A stretch of DNA of 64,000 nucleotides from Sutcliffiella tianshenii (GTDB taxonomy: Bacteria > Bacillota > Bacilli > Bacillales > Bacillaceae_I). Below are positions 51,232 through 60,555 of this stretch, in pieces. How positions within the stretch are numbered: the first letter of the stretch is position 1; every line of letters starts with the position of its first letter. The notes beneath the pieces were generated by a model that made no database searches, was not told the DNA's origin, and worked only from the letters and a program-made list of their open reading frames with translations. A program made the translations under genes and the position numbers. Location of the stretch: the NCBI RefSeq assembly GCF_016908565.1, contig NZ_JAFBED010000002.1, positions 248,001-312,000 of the forward strand, written 5' to 3'.

Positions 51232-51249
51232 TATCTTGAATTCGAGATA
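51232..51249. promoter_or_regulatory. MhqR-type operator
   Basis: TATCTTGAATTCGAGATA is palindromic apart from one position per arm (TATCT.GAATTC.AGATA). It matches the MhqR operator ATCTCGAATCGAGAT-like pattern and lies 39 bases upstream of the dioxygenase start. An MhqR gene is not in the window. Confidence 0.7.
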
Positions 51250-51291
51250 AATATATCATTCCTATTTCAATATGTCAAACATCTATTCCCT

Positions 51292-51331
51292 AATAAAAAT
51301 GTCCAATCTCACACTTTGTGAAATTGGACAG
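51292..51331 (-). terminator. Terminator of the RDD protein gene
   Basis: TGTCCAAT-TCACA/TGTGA-ATTGGACA stem; the minus strand continues TTTTTATTAG. Confidence 0.92.
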
Positions 51332-51356
51332 AGTCTTTGCTTGACATCATCAACAA

Positions 51357-52157
51357 TTACAGCTCAAATTCCCATTCATCCTTCAGCAATAGATAAAGGA
51401 CAAGCAACAAGTTCTCGAGCTCCTCATAGCCTTTGTCCTCAACTGGCATACCGAGCTTAGGGGATACAATTTCTGCAACCTGACGGGTCAAGAGTATCCT
51501 ATCATCAACAGAAAGCTGAAGGAATCGGTTGGAATAGGTCTTCATCAGCTTCCAATCTTTCTCGTTGAATCTCCTTAGGTCATAATCATTCAACACAAGA
51601 TTCTCACGTGAAAGTCCACGCTTTTGAATTTCTTTTTCTATTGGGGTCAATTTCATTTTCTTCTTCCGTCTTTCATGAACTACAATGGTACCTGCCACAA
51701 GATCTCCGAGACGTTTATGCTTGGAATGGAAAAAAATCATCAACATCCCCACCAGATAGTTCATCGGGAGGCTATCGATAATACGCAAAAGATTCCTTAA
51801 CAAGCTCGATAGAAGCGTGATGCTATGGCCATTTTCTTGGATTACCCTGATTCCCACCATCTTCTTGCCTAGCGTGCTTCCTCCAGAAAAATACTCAAAA
51901 GCGAAAAAATAAGCCCATCTGATGATGAAAATCAGAATGATTGCACCTGCAATAAGATAGGATGGCATATCAGCAGAAAAGAAATCCATGAAAGTACCAT
52001 TGATCATGAATAAAAGACCTATGATGATAAGGATATTGACGATCAAAAGGATGATCTGATCAATGATGAATGCGGCTGCACGGCTTCCTAAACCTGCAGA
52101 TTGAAATTGTAAGGAAACATATTCCGGTGTTTTTATGTCAAGTTGCTCAGCGTTCAA
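51357..52157 (-). CDS. RDD family membrane protein
   Basis: 266-residue RDD protein. The diagnostic Arg and Asp residues appear as AGLGSRAAAFIIDQIILLIV near residue 22, and a later GGSTLGKKMVGIRVI and RIIDSLPMNYLVGML. Three or four membrane segments are present, then a cytosolic C-terminal 100 residues rich in charged residues. RDD proteins are often small transporters or assembly factors. It is divergent from the SpoIIM-like gene; RDD and SpoIIM proteins are linked to MoxR-DUF58 operons, as here. Confidence 0.88.
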   Translation of the reverse strand: MNAEQLDIKTPEYVSLQFQSAGLGSRAAAFIIDQIILLIVNILIIIGLLFMINGTFMDFFSADMPSYLIAGAIILIFIIRWAYFFAFEYFSGGSTLGKKMVGIRVIQENGHSITLLSSLLRNLLRIIDSLPMNYLVGMLMIFFHSKHKRLGDLVAGTIVVHERRKKKMKLTPIEKEIQKRGLSRENLVLNDYDLRRFNEKDWKLMKTYSNRFLQLSVDDRILLTRQVAEIVSPKLGMPVEDKGYEELENLLLVLYLLLKDEWEFEL

Positions 52158-52266
52158 AGAATAACCTCATTTCATGGATAAATTTTACCAATGGTGTTTC
52201 TATTTATCTATAATATTACTATAATAAAGGTTAATAACATAAAATGACAAGAAGGTGTCCACCTGT

Positions 52267-53235
52267 ATGAATGTAAAACAATTCGTGAAACAGCATAGAG
52301 ATGAATGGAAACAACTTGAAGAAGCCTTGACCTATCTACATAAGAAAAAAAATATCACGGGATCGCACATAAGTAAATTTCATCGGCTTTACCGTAAGGC
52401 AGCCCAGCATCTCTCGTATAGTCAAACCTATTTTCCACATGAAGAAGTCACGTCTTATCTGAACGGACTCGTGTCCAAGTCACATAATCTGCTCTATAAA
52501 GACCAGATGTCGAGCTGGAAACAGACACGTCATTTCTTTGGGGTGAAGTTCGTTGGCCTTCTCTTGGAGCAGTGGAAATTTGTCCTGCTTGCGATGGCGC
52601 TCTTCACTCTTGGCTTTCTTGGGAGTTATGCCGCTGTGGCAAATGATGAGTTACTATTATACTCGGTACTGCCAGCTGAAATGGCCAATAGCTTCGATCC
52701 AGAGCAGCTTGGAGCGAATGAAGGCATGGTGGATGCCCCCCTCATGTCAGCATCCATCATGACAAATAATATTCAAGTAGCTTTCCTTGCCTTTGCCGGG
52801 GGTATTACATTTGGCCTTCTGACCGTATATGTATTGATCTATAACGGAATTATTGTCGGTGCCATTGCTGCCTTGTTCTGGCACTATGATAAAACCTATG
52901 AATTCTGGGCATACATCGTACCTCATGGAATGATAGAGCTTACTGCCATTTTCATAGCAGGAGGAGCGGGCCTGCTCATGGGCTACAGACTGTTTGTACC
53001 AGGCGCTTATTCTAGGGCATACCAACTAAAAGAAAACGCAAAACGTTCGGTTCAGCTATTACTTGGAACGATTCCCCTATTCATCATAGCAGGTGTAATT
53101 GAAGGATTCATCACACCTGCCGCCATTTCGTTTGAAGCAAAATATTTTGTAGCTGTCCTGACAGTTGTCGGGCTCATCCTCTATATCGGGATTGCTAAGA
53201 TGAAACTGCAAAAGCAGGAGCAGTTGCTACAATAA
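52267..53235 (+). CDS. Stage II sporulation protein M-like membrane protein
   Basis: 322-residue protein with about six membrane segments of the SpoIIM family, N-terminal cytosolic helices (NVKQFVKQHRDEWKQLEEAL), then NNIQVAFLAFAGGITFGLLT and VPHGMIELTAIFIAGGAGLL, the conserved core. It is not the sporulation SpoIIM itself, which is shorter and belongs to the DMP engulfment complex. ATG 52267 is preferred with AAGGTG upstream; GTG 52255 is possible. Its 3' end overlaps the convergent DUF58 gene by 9 bases. Confidence 0.88.
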   Translation: MNVKQFVKQHRDEWKQLEEALTYLHKKKNITGSHISKFHRLYRKAAQHLSYSQTYFPHEEVTSYLNGLVSKSHNLLYKDQMSSWKQTRHFFGVKFVGLLLEQWKFVLLAMALFTLGFLGSYAAVANDELLLYSVLPAEMANSFDPEQLGANEGMVDAPLMSASIMTNNIQVAFLAFAGGITFGLLTVYVLIYNGIIVGAIAALFWHYDKTYEFWAYIVPHGMIELTAIFIAGGAGLLMGYRLFVPGAYSRAYQLKENAKRSVQLLLGTIPLFIIAGVIEGFITPAAISFEAKYFVAVLTVVGLILYIGIAKMKLQKQEQLLQ

Positions 53236-54585
53236 TCCCCTATTGATCATATCGATGTAATAGGATACAGCAGTTGTTGCAAGCTTTTCTTCACGGGCCT
53301 CCACCATCAGGAGGCCCTGTTTTTCCCATTTTGCTTTTCCTTCTTTTTTGATGAGTATCTGCTGCTGTGCGATACTTTTCACCATTGTTTGCTGTGCATT
53401 CACAGGTGTCTCTCTTCCTCTTTTCACCAGCATCTCGTCCTCTATCCCAATCATCAGGAACAAATGCCTTTGCCTCAATCTTTTCAGATAGACTAATGCA
53501 CTTTCTTCATGAAGAAAAGTTTGGATATCACTGAATAACAGAATGAGGCTGCGCTTTTTCTGTACTAGCTGAAGATAATTTAAGATTTCGCCATAATTGG
53601 ATTCAGCAGCGTCGACTTCAATGTTGTAAATAGCTTGGAGAATGGTCTGAAGATGAGCCATCCCTTTAGCAGGTGGAATATAGACTTTCACTTTTTTGGA
53701 GAAAGCAAGTACAGCTACATAATCTCCCTTTTGTAATGCGGCAGCTGTAACGGTCAGGGCAGCTTCGATTGATTTCTCCAATCGGTTGCCACTTTTCAGT
53801 TCAGCCCCCATCATTCTCCCACAATCAATCAATATGGTGATATGTTTGCCATGCTCGGGTTCGTATTCATTAGTCATTACTTCTTGTAGTTTAGCGGTCT
53901 GCCGCCAGTTTATTTTCCGCGGATCATCCCCGACCACATAAGATCGGATCTTGGAAAATTCCCCTACCCCACTTTTATATTTTCTTATTTTGATGCCTTC
54001 ATAGTTTAAGAACCTTTGGGCATCCTCCAAGAAATTTTTGGTTTGGGTCATGTCCGGAATCACCTTGATCTTTTCGTTTAAAGGTATGGCCATTTGTTTT
54101 TCCCATAATCCCAAAGTACTTCGGTAACGCATGTATAGGCTATTAACCTGATAATCGCCACGGACTGGTGCTTTTGTCTGGTAAACCAATGTTTCCGAAG
54201 TCTCCTTATTGGCACTCCCTGATAAAGGAAACGGTCTATTGAAGGATTGAGGCAGGCCATCCATGATACTGAATTGAACATCATACGGCGATCTGTTCTC
54301 GATAGTCAAGGCTACCTCATAGTTGATGCCTCTCTCCATTTCAGCTGGACATGATCGTTTCACCTTAAGCTGTTTCTTATGGGGGGAATAAATCAAATCC
54401 ACCAAGCTGAATAATAGTACCAGGATATTTGAGAGTAGTACAAACGACCATGGCATGTCCCAAAACGTCGCTGTTACAAGAATTCCTGAAAGAATGACGA
54501 ATACTAACAGTAATCGACTTGTTGGAACAATTCCCTTATCTCGGAACAGGAATCGCCCCCACAAGTTCTTCGATGATCTGGTCAA
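53227..54585 (-). CDS. DUF58 domain protein with VWA-like fold
   Basis: 452-residue membrane-anchored protein: two membrane segments (about residues 20-60), an Ig-like part, then the DUF58 motif SKIRSYVVGDDPRKINWRQT near residue 205. The following VWA-like metal site is ITILIDCGRMMG, where DxSxS is replaced by DCGRM, so the MIDAS may not bind metal normally. DUF58 proteins work with MoxR ATPases. The TTG at 54585 has GGAGGG 8 bases upstream and overlaps the moxR gene by 50 bases, implying coupled translation. Confidence 0.88.
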   Translation of the reverse strand: MTRSSKNLWGRFLFRDKGIVPTSRLLLVFVILSGILVTATFWDMPWSFVLLSNILVLLFSLVDLIYSPHKKQLKVKRSCPAEMERGINYEVALTIENRSPYDVQFSIMDGLPQSFNRPFPLSGSANKETSETLVYQTKAPVRGDYQVNSLYMRYRSTLGLWEKQMAIPLNEKIKVIPDMTQTKNFLEDAQRFLNYEGIKIRKYKSGVGEFSKIRSYVVGDDPRKINWRQTAKLQEVMTNEYEPEHGKHITILIDCGRMMGAELKSGNRLEKSIEAALTVTAAALQKGDYVAVLAFSKKVKVYIPPAKGMAHLQTILQAIYNIEVDAAESNYGEILNYLQLVQKKRSLILLFSDIQTFLHEESALVYLKRLRQRHLFLMIGIEDEMLVKRGRETPVNAQQTMVKSIAQQQILIKKEGKAKWEKQGLLMVEAREEKLATTAVSYYIDMINRGLL

Positions 54586-55465
54586 CAGTAGATCCCTCCA
54601 ATTCCGTGTGTGGAGATAGTTGGATACGGTGTCGCAGGGCAGGCTTGGTCACGATTTTCACGTCATCTGGAGTAACATAATCCCTACCACTTAAATAAGC
54701 CCAGGCCTGTGCAGCTTTTCCGATGGAGATACCGGCACGGGTACTTGCGCCAAAACGGATGGAATCTTCTTCCCTTGTCTTGCGAACTATCTGCATTATA
54801 TAATGTAGAACGCTCTCGCTGACCGTTATCCTTTCGATTTCTCTCCTGATTGATAAAAATGTCTCCATATCTAATACTGGCTGAACAAGGCTTGCATCAT
54901 AGCTCTTTTCAATCACTTGCTTTAATACATTCGTCTCCTCTTCTAAGGATGGGAAATTAACATGCAATTTAAATAGGAAACGGTCCTGTTGTGCTTCCGG
55001 TAGAGGGTATGTACCTTCAAATTCTATCGGATTCTGTGTTGCAACAACGAAAAACACATCAGAAAGAGGATAGGTGTCCCCCTGGATGGTTACCTGACCC
55101 TCTTCCATTGCTTCGAGTAAAGCAGCCTGTGTCTTGGCGGGGGTACGATTTATCTCATCTGCCAACAATATATTGGTGAAAATTGGACCCTTCAGCGTTT
55201 GAAAAGATCCTTCTTTCATATTGTAGATGGTACTTCCTGTAATATCACTTGGAAGGAGGTCAGGTGTAAACTGTATCCTAGTGAATGTACCGCCAAGCAG
55301 GGTGGCCAGTGTCCGTACCATTTGAGTCTTCCCGGTCCCAGGTACACCTTCCAACAATACGTGTCCGCCTGCCAGGACAGAAGAAAGCAAGAGTTTAAGA
55401 TTTAAAGATTGTCCCAAGATTCGTTGTTCATATTTTTCAAGTAAGGATGCTAATTCAGGTTTCAT
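54536..55465 (-). CDS. MoxR-family AAA+ ATPase
   Basis: 309-residue ATPase of the MoxR group. Walker A is EGVPGTGKTQMVRT near residue 40, Walker B is NILLADEINRTPAKTQAALL, sensor 1 is VVATQNPIEFEGTYPLPEAQ, and the arginine finger lies in QQDRFLFKL. The C-terminal lid includes RAGISIGKAAQAWAYLSGRD. MoxR ATPases act as chaperones with VWA/DUF58 partners. It overlaps the DUF4350 gene by 4 bases and the DUF58 gene by 50. Confidence 0.95.
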   Translation of the reverse strand: MKPELASLLEKYEQRILGQSLNLKLLLSSVLAGGHVLLEGVPGTGKTQMVRTLATLLGGTFTRIQFTPDLLPSDITGSTIYNMKEGSFQTLKGPIFTNILLADEINRTPAKTQAALLEAMEEGQVTIQGDTYPLSDVFFVVATQNPIEFEGTYPLPEAQQDRFLFKLHVNFPSLEEETNVLKQVIEKSYDASLVQPVLDMETFLSIRREIERITVSESVLHYIMQIVRKTREEDSIRFGASTRAGISIGKAAQAWAYLSGRDYVTPDDVKIVTKPALRHRIQLSPHTELEGSTVDQIIEELVGAIPVPR

Positions 55466-56598
55466 CCTTCCTCCACCTCTTTTCTTAGTTGATCCAATTT
55501 TTTTGACCAGAACAAATATTCCTGTTTAGTTATTTTCTCTTTTGCTAAGATGTTTGTTAAATCATGTAAGAAAGGTCTCACACTTTTTGGTTCCATCGTT
55601 TTAGAATTTCTTTCAATATGGTCGGCACGGTCTTTCCATTCTTTACTCAATGGGATGCCCCATTTTTCCTGAAATGCAGATTTCAGGTAGTGCGCCTGGA
55701 TGGAAAGTGAATCCTGATACCTGTTCCCTTTTATATGCCAAGCTGCGAGAGCCTGCAAATTCTCATCACTGAAACGAACGGACTCTTCTCTTGCCACAAG
55801 TACGGGACCGAATCTTTTCCCGCGTATCCATAAAAGGAGAACAGTCAAAAGGACTCCTTGAATGAGGATGAGAAGAAACCATTGGGGATATGTCGTCGTT
55901 AAAGTGGAACCGCTGTGTTCTCCATGGATATACTCGTCTATCAATAGTACATTTAATTCTTGATCACTTTCCTGTATTAAATCCAGGAGTAATATCAAAT
56001 GATCTTCTTTCAAAATCCCTTCATTCGTGATCCATTCAGGTGTATTGGAAACAATGAGTGAACCCTGTCCGAATTGTCGTTTCAATGCAATCGTACCCAG
56101 GGCATCTTTCAGCAGGACTTCATCTGATCCTTCCGCTTCTAATCGAACGGGTGATAAGTTTTGTGCCCGGAAGGACTGGGAGTTTTCCCCGAAAACCTCC
56201 CCATTTGAGGAAGGAAATTCAGTATAGGTGGTGTCAAGGGCGAACATGGAGTCCGGGTTGTTCATAAGTAACAGAATCGTATTGCCCTGCTCCATATATT
56301 CTATATACTGATCCATGACTTTCTGGTTTGGAACGGCATATGGCTCCACCATCAAAAGCACCTGATTTTCAGAGCGTGAAAGCTTGCTTGGCGGTTCCGC
56401 CCATCTCTGAATTCCTTCGATTTCCCTTTCTGCATATGTATAAAAAGCTTTGATACCTGTAGGTGAAGGGGAATGAGAGTCGTAGGGCAAATAGGTTTTG
56501 GTTCCTTTTGAAAGGATAAGGTAACTGCAAAGCAAAAATAGAATCAGTATTGCGGCAAGCCATATCCATCCGCTTTTTTTTGATAGTCCGTGTAGCAA
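55462..56598 (-). CDS. DUF4350 domain membrane protein
   Basis: 378 residues: an N-terminal membrane anchor (12-30), an extracytoplasmic ~200-residue domain of DUF4350 type (SPSPTGIKAFYTYAEREIEG, NTILLLMNNPDS, LLIDEYIHGEHSG), a second membrane segment near residue 250 (WFLLILIQGVLLTVLLLWIR), then a cytosolic helical tail. The DUF4350 fold is related to GATase-like domains. TTG start with GGGGGAGG upstream. It lies in the DUF4129-DUF4350-MoxR-DUF58 operon. Confidence 0.87.
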   Translation of the reverse strand: MLHGLSKKSGWIWLAAILILFLLCSYLILSKGTKTYLPYDSHSPSPTGIKAFYTYAEREIEGIQRWAEPPSKLSRSENQVLLMVEPYAVPNQKVMDQYIEYMEQGNTILLLMNNPDSMFALDTTYTEFPSSNGEVFGENSQSFRAQNLSPVRLEAEGSDEVLLKDALGTIALKRQFGQGSLIVSNTPEWITNEGILKEDHLILLLDLIQESDQELNVLLIDEYIHGEHSGSTLTTTYPQWFLLILIQGVLLTVLLLWIRGKRFGPVLVAREESVRFSDENLQALAAWHIKGNRYQDSLSIQAHYLKSAFQEKWGIPLSKEWKDRADHIERNSKTMEPKSVRPFLHDLTNILAKEKITKQEYLFWSKKLDQLRKEVEEG

Positions 56599-56622
56599 TT
56601 CTACATTCCTCCCCCTTCCAAA

Positions 56623-57252
56623 TTAGACATCCTCTTCTTCCAGCCATTTCAAGGCTTTATCCCGATAAAGGCTATATTCATCTTTTAGGATCTGTTGTTT
56701 TCCATAGGTTGCTCGATCAAAAAGGAGTGCAAAGTTGAAAAAAAGTTCTGCGCTTTCTTCTTTTGCTGTCCTGAGCTCTTCGTAATACTCCCAATTTGTC
56801 TTCCAGATTCTTGCTTCCAGCCAATTTTTCTCATGGAAATAAAGCAAAAGTGCGAGAAACAGATGACGTGTCGATAAGCTGTAATCATTTAGCTCCTCTT
56901 GGATTTTTGCCTGTTTTAGATGTTCCTGGTAACTCCACTGCAATTCATTGGAAGATCGAAATGGTTGTTGTTTACCAACGATCCTTCTCTGACGATATCT
57001 TACTGCAAAAAAGATGAATATGATCAGTAAGATGGCAATCGCAACAGAAATTACGACGATTAGAATATTACCGGCAACGGAACTCGTTGCCTCCATGGAA
57101 GGAAAGAACTTGGCAAGCATTTCCGCCAGCCAAGCCTTTAGGTCATCCCAAAAAACTTGCAGAGTATTTCTATTATCCTTGTAATATATCTGATATTCTT
57201 CCCTGCTCAGTATCTCTTTTAAATCTTCTCGTGCCTTCTCTTCCTTCATCAA
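56623..57252 (-). CDS. DUF4129 domain membrane protein
   Basis: 209-residue protein with one clear membrane segment (about residues 62-88, ILIVVISVAIAILLIIFIFF) and a cytosolic DUF4129 domain: LNDYSLSTRHLFLALLLYFH, TNWEYYEEL and LLFDRATYGK. The N-terminal part KAREDLKEILSREEYQIYY precedes the membrane. Its function is unknown, but DUF4129 recurs in MoxR operons, sometimes joined to transglutaminase. The start is TTG 57252 or ATG 57249. Confidence 0.87.
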   Translation of the reverse strand: MMKEEKAREDLKEILSREEYQIYYKDNRNTLQVFWDDLKAWLAEMLAKFFPSMEATSSVAGNILIVVISVAIAILLIIFIFFAVRYRQRRIVGKQQPFRSSNELQWSYQEHLKQAKIQEELNDYSLSTRHLFLALLLYFHEKNWLEARIWKTNWEYYEELRTAKEESAELFFNFALLFDRATYGKQQILKDEYSLYRDKALKWLEEEDV

Positions 57253-57285
57253 TACATCATCACCTGTCTTTCACTAGGACAAATG

Positions 57286-58197
57286 TTATTGTCCTACATG
57301 GTAGTCGTCTATGAGATCCTTAAGGTCGTCAGCATCGTGTCGACTTTTTAAATCCAAATACATCACTGCATAGCCGACTGACATGATGAGGGTGGTAAAT
57401 ATGGTAGCAAGACTGACAATCAGTCCTAACAGGACACTTCCACCAAGCAATAAGGCGAATGAAAGTTCTATGGCAAATGTAATCGAGCTGATGATTAAAA
57501 AGAATATGATATACAAACCCATGGAAGCCCATGTACGTCCCTGGCTCAACTTCCAGCTGCGCCCAAGTCCCGGTGAGTTTCGATCGATGACAACTGAACC
57601 GAAATAAAAGCTCCAGCGGGTGGAAAAATACCCGACAAATAAAATGGCACCGATAGATAATATAATTGTGACAATCACACCGATTACCGGATCGATTGCA
57701 AATAATACGAAGCTCATCAATACGATGGACATAATTGTACCGAAAAACAACCCAGTAACGATGATACCGTACAGAATACTGCTCCCGATAATTGCCCAGA
57801 AACGGGAGAATCCTTTTTTAATCAATGTGCCAAAAGTAAATTCCTCGTTTTTCCGGACATGATCTACACCATAAAGAATGGCAGCCTGTGCCACAGGATA
57901 AAGAAATAAACTGATCAGTCCTACGAGCATGACACCGATATCAGCAGCTATATTTGAGCTGAATGCAGGATCACTTTCCTCTAAACCTGCAACCATCTGT
58001 TCAAACCAACCATTGCCTTCCCCCACTTCCCTGAAAAAGCTGGTTCCAGTAGCTAATTGAACCAGAGCCTGAATCAGATAGACAGGACCCAATAGTATGA
58101 GTAGTATGAGGAAAAAATCCTTGAAGCGGGTTCTGCTAAGTCGAAACGTGACATCCAATATTTGTCCGAACCCTTTTGGTCTGTTTAATTCATTCAT
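57286..58197 (-). CDS. Multi-pass membrane protein, first gene of the MoxR operon
   Basis: 303-residue protein with about six membrane segments. The start NRPKGFGQILDVTFRLSRTR and repeated GLGRSWKLSQGRTWA resemble the membrane domain of glycerophosphodiesterase-type proteins. No catalytic domain is attached. It is 33 bases before the DUF4129 gene, so it leads the five-gene operon running left to DUF58. Its role with MoxR is unknown. Confidence 0.8.
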   Translation of the reverse strand: MNELNRPKGFGQILDVTFRLSRTRFKDFFLILLILLGPVYLIQALVQLATGTSFFREVGEGNGWFEQMVAGLEESDPAFSSNIAADIGVMLVGLISLFLYPVAQAAILYGVDHVRKNEEFTFGTLIKKGFSRFWAIIGSSILYGIIVTGLFFGTIMSIVLMSFVLFAIDPVIGVIVTIILSIGAILFVGYFSTRWSFYFGSVVIDRNSPGLGRSWKLSQGRTWASMGLYIIFFLIISSITFAIELSFALLLGGSVLLGLIVSLATIFTTLIMSVGYAVMYLDLKSRHDADDLKDLIDDYHVGQ

Positions 58198-58325
58198 TCC
58201 TTATTGCCCCCTATAATAATATTCCATATGTTGTCATATCGACTATTTTACCATTAATCTAGCAAATTTCGAGAAATAATTTGTTTTTTCAATAGATAAT
58301 TTAAGAAATGCAAAATGCTTTTATA

Positions 58326-58354
58326 ACAAAAAATCTCTGCCATTGACAGAGATA
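58326..58354 (-). terminator. Terminator of the germination operon
   Basis: ATCTCTG/CAGAGAT stem; the minus strand continues TTTTTTGTT, just after the gerC-type stop. Confidence 0.85.
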
Positions 58355-58370
58355 TAATGAGATATGATTT

Positions 58371-59450
58371 TTAGTTTATTACTCCAGCTTCCGATATTTC
58401 CACTTCAGCTTCTACGTTAACCGTAATGGAAGGATAGAGCTCGTCCCATTTTTCTTTCGACCAATTTCTTGAGCGATGCTTTACCTGAAATCCAATACCA
58501 AGTGGATCAATTTTCAAATCTTGAAACTTTTTTATCATTTCCTCTCCTTTCGATTCAATTTCCTCTTCCATGTTCTGCTCAATTTGTTTTTTTACTTTCG
58601 AAGTAATGTCTTCCCCTGAATATTCTTGGATGATTGCATTCGTCTTAATTCGTATTGTAATACTTGGATCAGTTTCGATATTTTTTATTTTATATTTTCT
58701 CTTAGAATCAATATGATAAACAGATGCAAATACCCCATCTTCGCCTAATTTGACGCTCATTGAAGCATCTGAAGTGAACTTTTCATTCAAAAACATAAAT
58801 ATATATCCTTCTTCGCCTTCTATCGATCCAACGAATTGATCTTCCTTAAAAAGAGCAACCCCCTTTATTTCGGCTTCTTTGTCAGTTAATTTCAAGTAAG
58901 GAAGAAAAGGGTCCCTTCCCTCTTCCCTATAGGCCTTCGTAAAAAGATGCAAATTGGTTTTCGGGAGAATCCCACTTTCTATATTATGCTGGATCAATTT
59001 TGAAAGAAACATGCCATTATCTGTTTCCCCGTATTGAATCTTTAGGGAATTCCCAAGGTCTCCTTCAACTACAGCAAGGAACATTTTTGCTCCAGTGGCA
59101 GGATCCCTTCTAAACGTATCGATGATATCAAAAATTCCTTTTTCAGCAAGCTCTTTGCTGTATAATGCAACTTCAAGCTTCCCGCTTACAAACGGTTTTG
59201 GAGATTTCCTATTCAATTTGTCTCTAATGATCTTACTAAGCTTCGAGGAAGAGGTGTACGTTCTGTTTTCCACTGTTAAATCAGGCTTATATACGGGGAA
59301 TACAGCGGTAGCGATTATCATATCCTCATCCTCACCCAATTCAAATCCCGCTGCACTCGCCAATTGGACATCATCCAATATTTTTTGATTTAGGCAGCCT
59401 GATAATATTAAAGTGGAAGTAAACAGCCAATAGCACAAATGCTTCTTCAA
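58371..59450 (-). CDS. Ger(x)C family spore germination lipoprotein
   Basis: 359-residue GerAC/GerBC/GerKC-type C subunit of a germinant receptor. Signal peptide with lipobox LILSGCLNQ near residue 18. Family marks are QLASAAGFELGEDEDMIIAT-type N-terminus, LAVVEGDLGNSLKI, and C-terminal DPLGIGFQVKHRSRNWSKEK then WDELYPSI. It sits on the inner spore membrane with the A and B subunits. TTG start; overlaps gerB by 4 bases. Confidence 0.92.
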   Translation of the reverse strand: MKKHLCYWLFTSTLILSGCLNQKILDDVQLASAAGFELGEDEDMIIATAVFPVYKPDLTVENRTYTSSSKLSKIIRDKLNRKSPKPFVSGKLEVALYSKELAEKGIFDIIDTFRRDPATGAKMFLAVVEGDLGNSLKIQYGETDNGMFLSKLIQHNIESGILPKTNLHLFTKAYREEGRDPFLPYLKLTDKEAEIKGVALFKEDQFVGSIEGEEGYIFMFLNEKFTSDASMSVKLGEDGVFASVYHIDSKRKYKIKNIETDPSITIRIKTNAIIQEYSGEDITSKVKKQIEQNMEEEIESKGEEMIKKFQDLKIDPLGIGFQVKHRSRNWSKEKWDELYPSITVNVEAEVEISEAGVIN

Positions 59451-60541
59451 TTTTTCTTCCTCCTTACCTTGGACACAACAAGGTATAGTAGAAACAATAA
59501 AGGCACAAAGCCAAATTCAGAATAATAGCCGACTTTGGTGGTCCAGCTACTTAGCATGGCAACTTGTTCCCTTTTCTGAATAAAAGTACTAAGGATGATC
59601 ATCAACAATACAAAAGCGAATAATGTATACTTTTGATTAATACCCAGTACCTTTTTCACTCCCCTTGTTGACGCCCAGAATAATAAACAAACATTGGGTA
59701 ATATAATTAACGCCCAGGAAGCGATACCAATATACTCAAAACGCTCCACCACAGGCATTTCGACTATTTTCCATAAGGTTAAAGTCGCCCAGATCTGTTT
59801 TACCAATTGCTCCTCACTAAAATAGCTTAATGAAATAATTGTGATAAGCAGATAGGTTAAAAGGGTTAATAATGCCCCCATCTGAGCCCATCTATGTGAC
59901 GTTTTTGCCTCTTTTATGAAGGGATAGTACATCAATAGGGTAGAAAAACCAAGATAACTAAGTGTCATCTCCTTGGAAGCCAGAAACATATCCTTTAGGT
60001 CGTGGTTCCAAATAGGGAAAAGCGAAATGATTTCGGTATATGGAATGGGAAAAAGGAAAGTGAAAATCAAGTATGCCGGTATCACCACCCCAAGAAAACA
60101 AATCCCCGCTACTGTTCTAAAACCGCCTAATATCGTGTATACGATAAGAACCCCTAAAAGAATGGACAATAGCACGTTATTAGCTTCTGGAAACATCCAT
60201 ACATGTATGACTTCAAAATAGGAAAAGAGAACTGTAAATCCAACACTCAGGAAATAAAACATCCATATAAGACTAAAAAAACTACCAAGCCATTTTCCAA
60301 ATACGAATTTATTTATGTCGATAAGATCCATTTCAGCCCGGTTTAACAATTGGAAGATGATCCAAATGACAATATGAACAGCGATTCCTGCAATGATCAC
60401 AGCTATCCAGGAATCATTTCCTGCTGCTGAAACCAGGCTTTGCTGAAATCCTAAAATCCCGACACCAATCTGAACGGAGTGTACGAGAAAAAACACAAAA
60501 TATGGAGATACTTGAAAAACCTCAGGAATGCCCTTTTTCAT
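59447..60541 (-). CDS. GerB-family germination permease-like protein
   Basis: 364-residue B subunit with ten membrane segments of the APC-type amino acid permease fold. It opens PEVFQVSPYFVFFLVHSVQI and includes GFQQSLVSAAGNDSWIAVII. In known receptors the B subunit binds the germinant. The germinant here is unknown. It lies 14 bases after the GerA-type gene and overlaps the C-subunit gene. Confidence 0.92.
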   Translation of the reverse strand: MKKGIPEVFQVSPYFVFFLVHSVQIGVGILGFQQSLVSAAGNDSWIAVIIAGIAVHIVIWIIFQLLNRAEMDLIDINKFVFGKWLGSFFSLIWMFYFLSVGFTVLFSYFEVIHVWMFPEANNVLLSILLGVLIVYTILGGFRTVAGICFLGVVIPAYLIFTFLFPIPYTEIISLFPIWNHDLKDMFLASKEMTLSYLGFSTLLMYYPFIKEAKTSHRWAQMGALLTLLTYLLITIISLSYFSEEQLVKQIWATLTLWKIVEMPVVERFEYIGIASWALIILPNVCLLFWASTRGVKKVLGINQKYTLFAFVLLMIILSTFIQKREQVAMLSSWTTKVGYYSEFGFVPLLFLLYLVVSKVRRKKN

Positions 60542-60555
60542 TTGCTACCTTCCTA

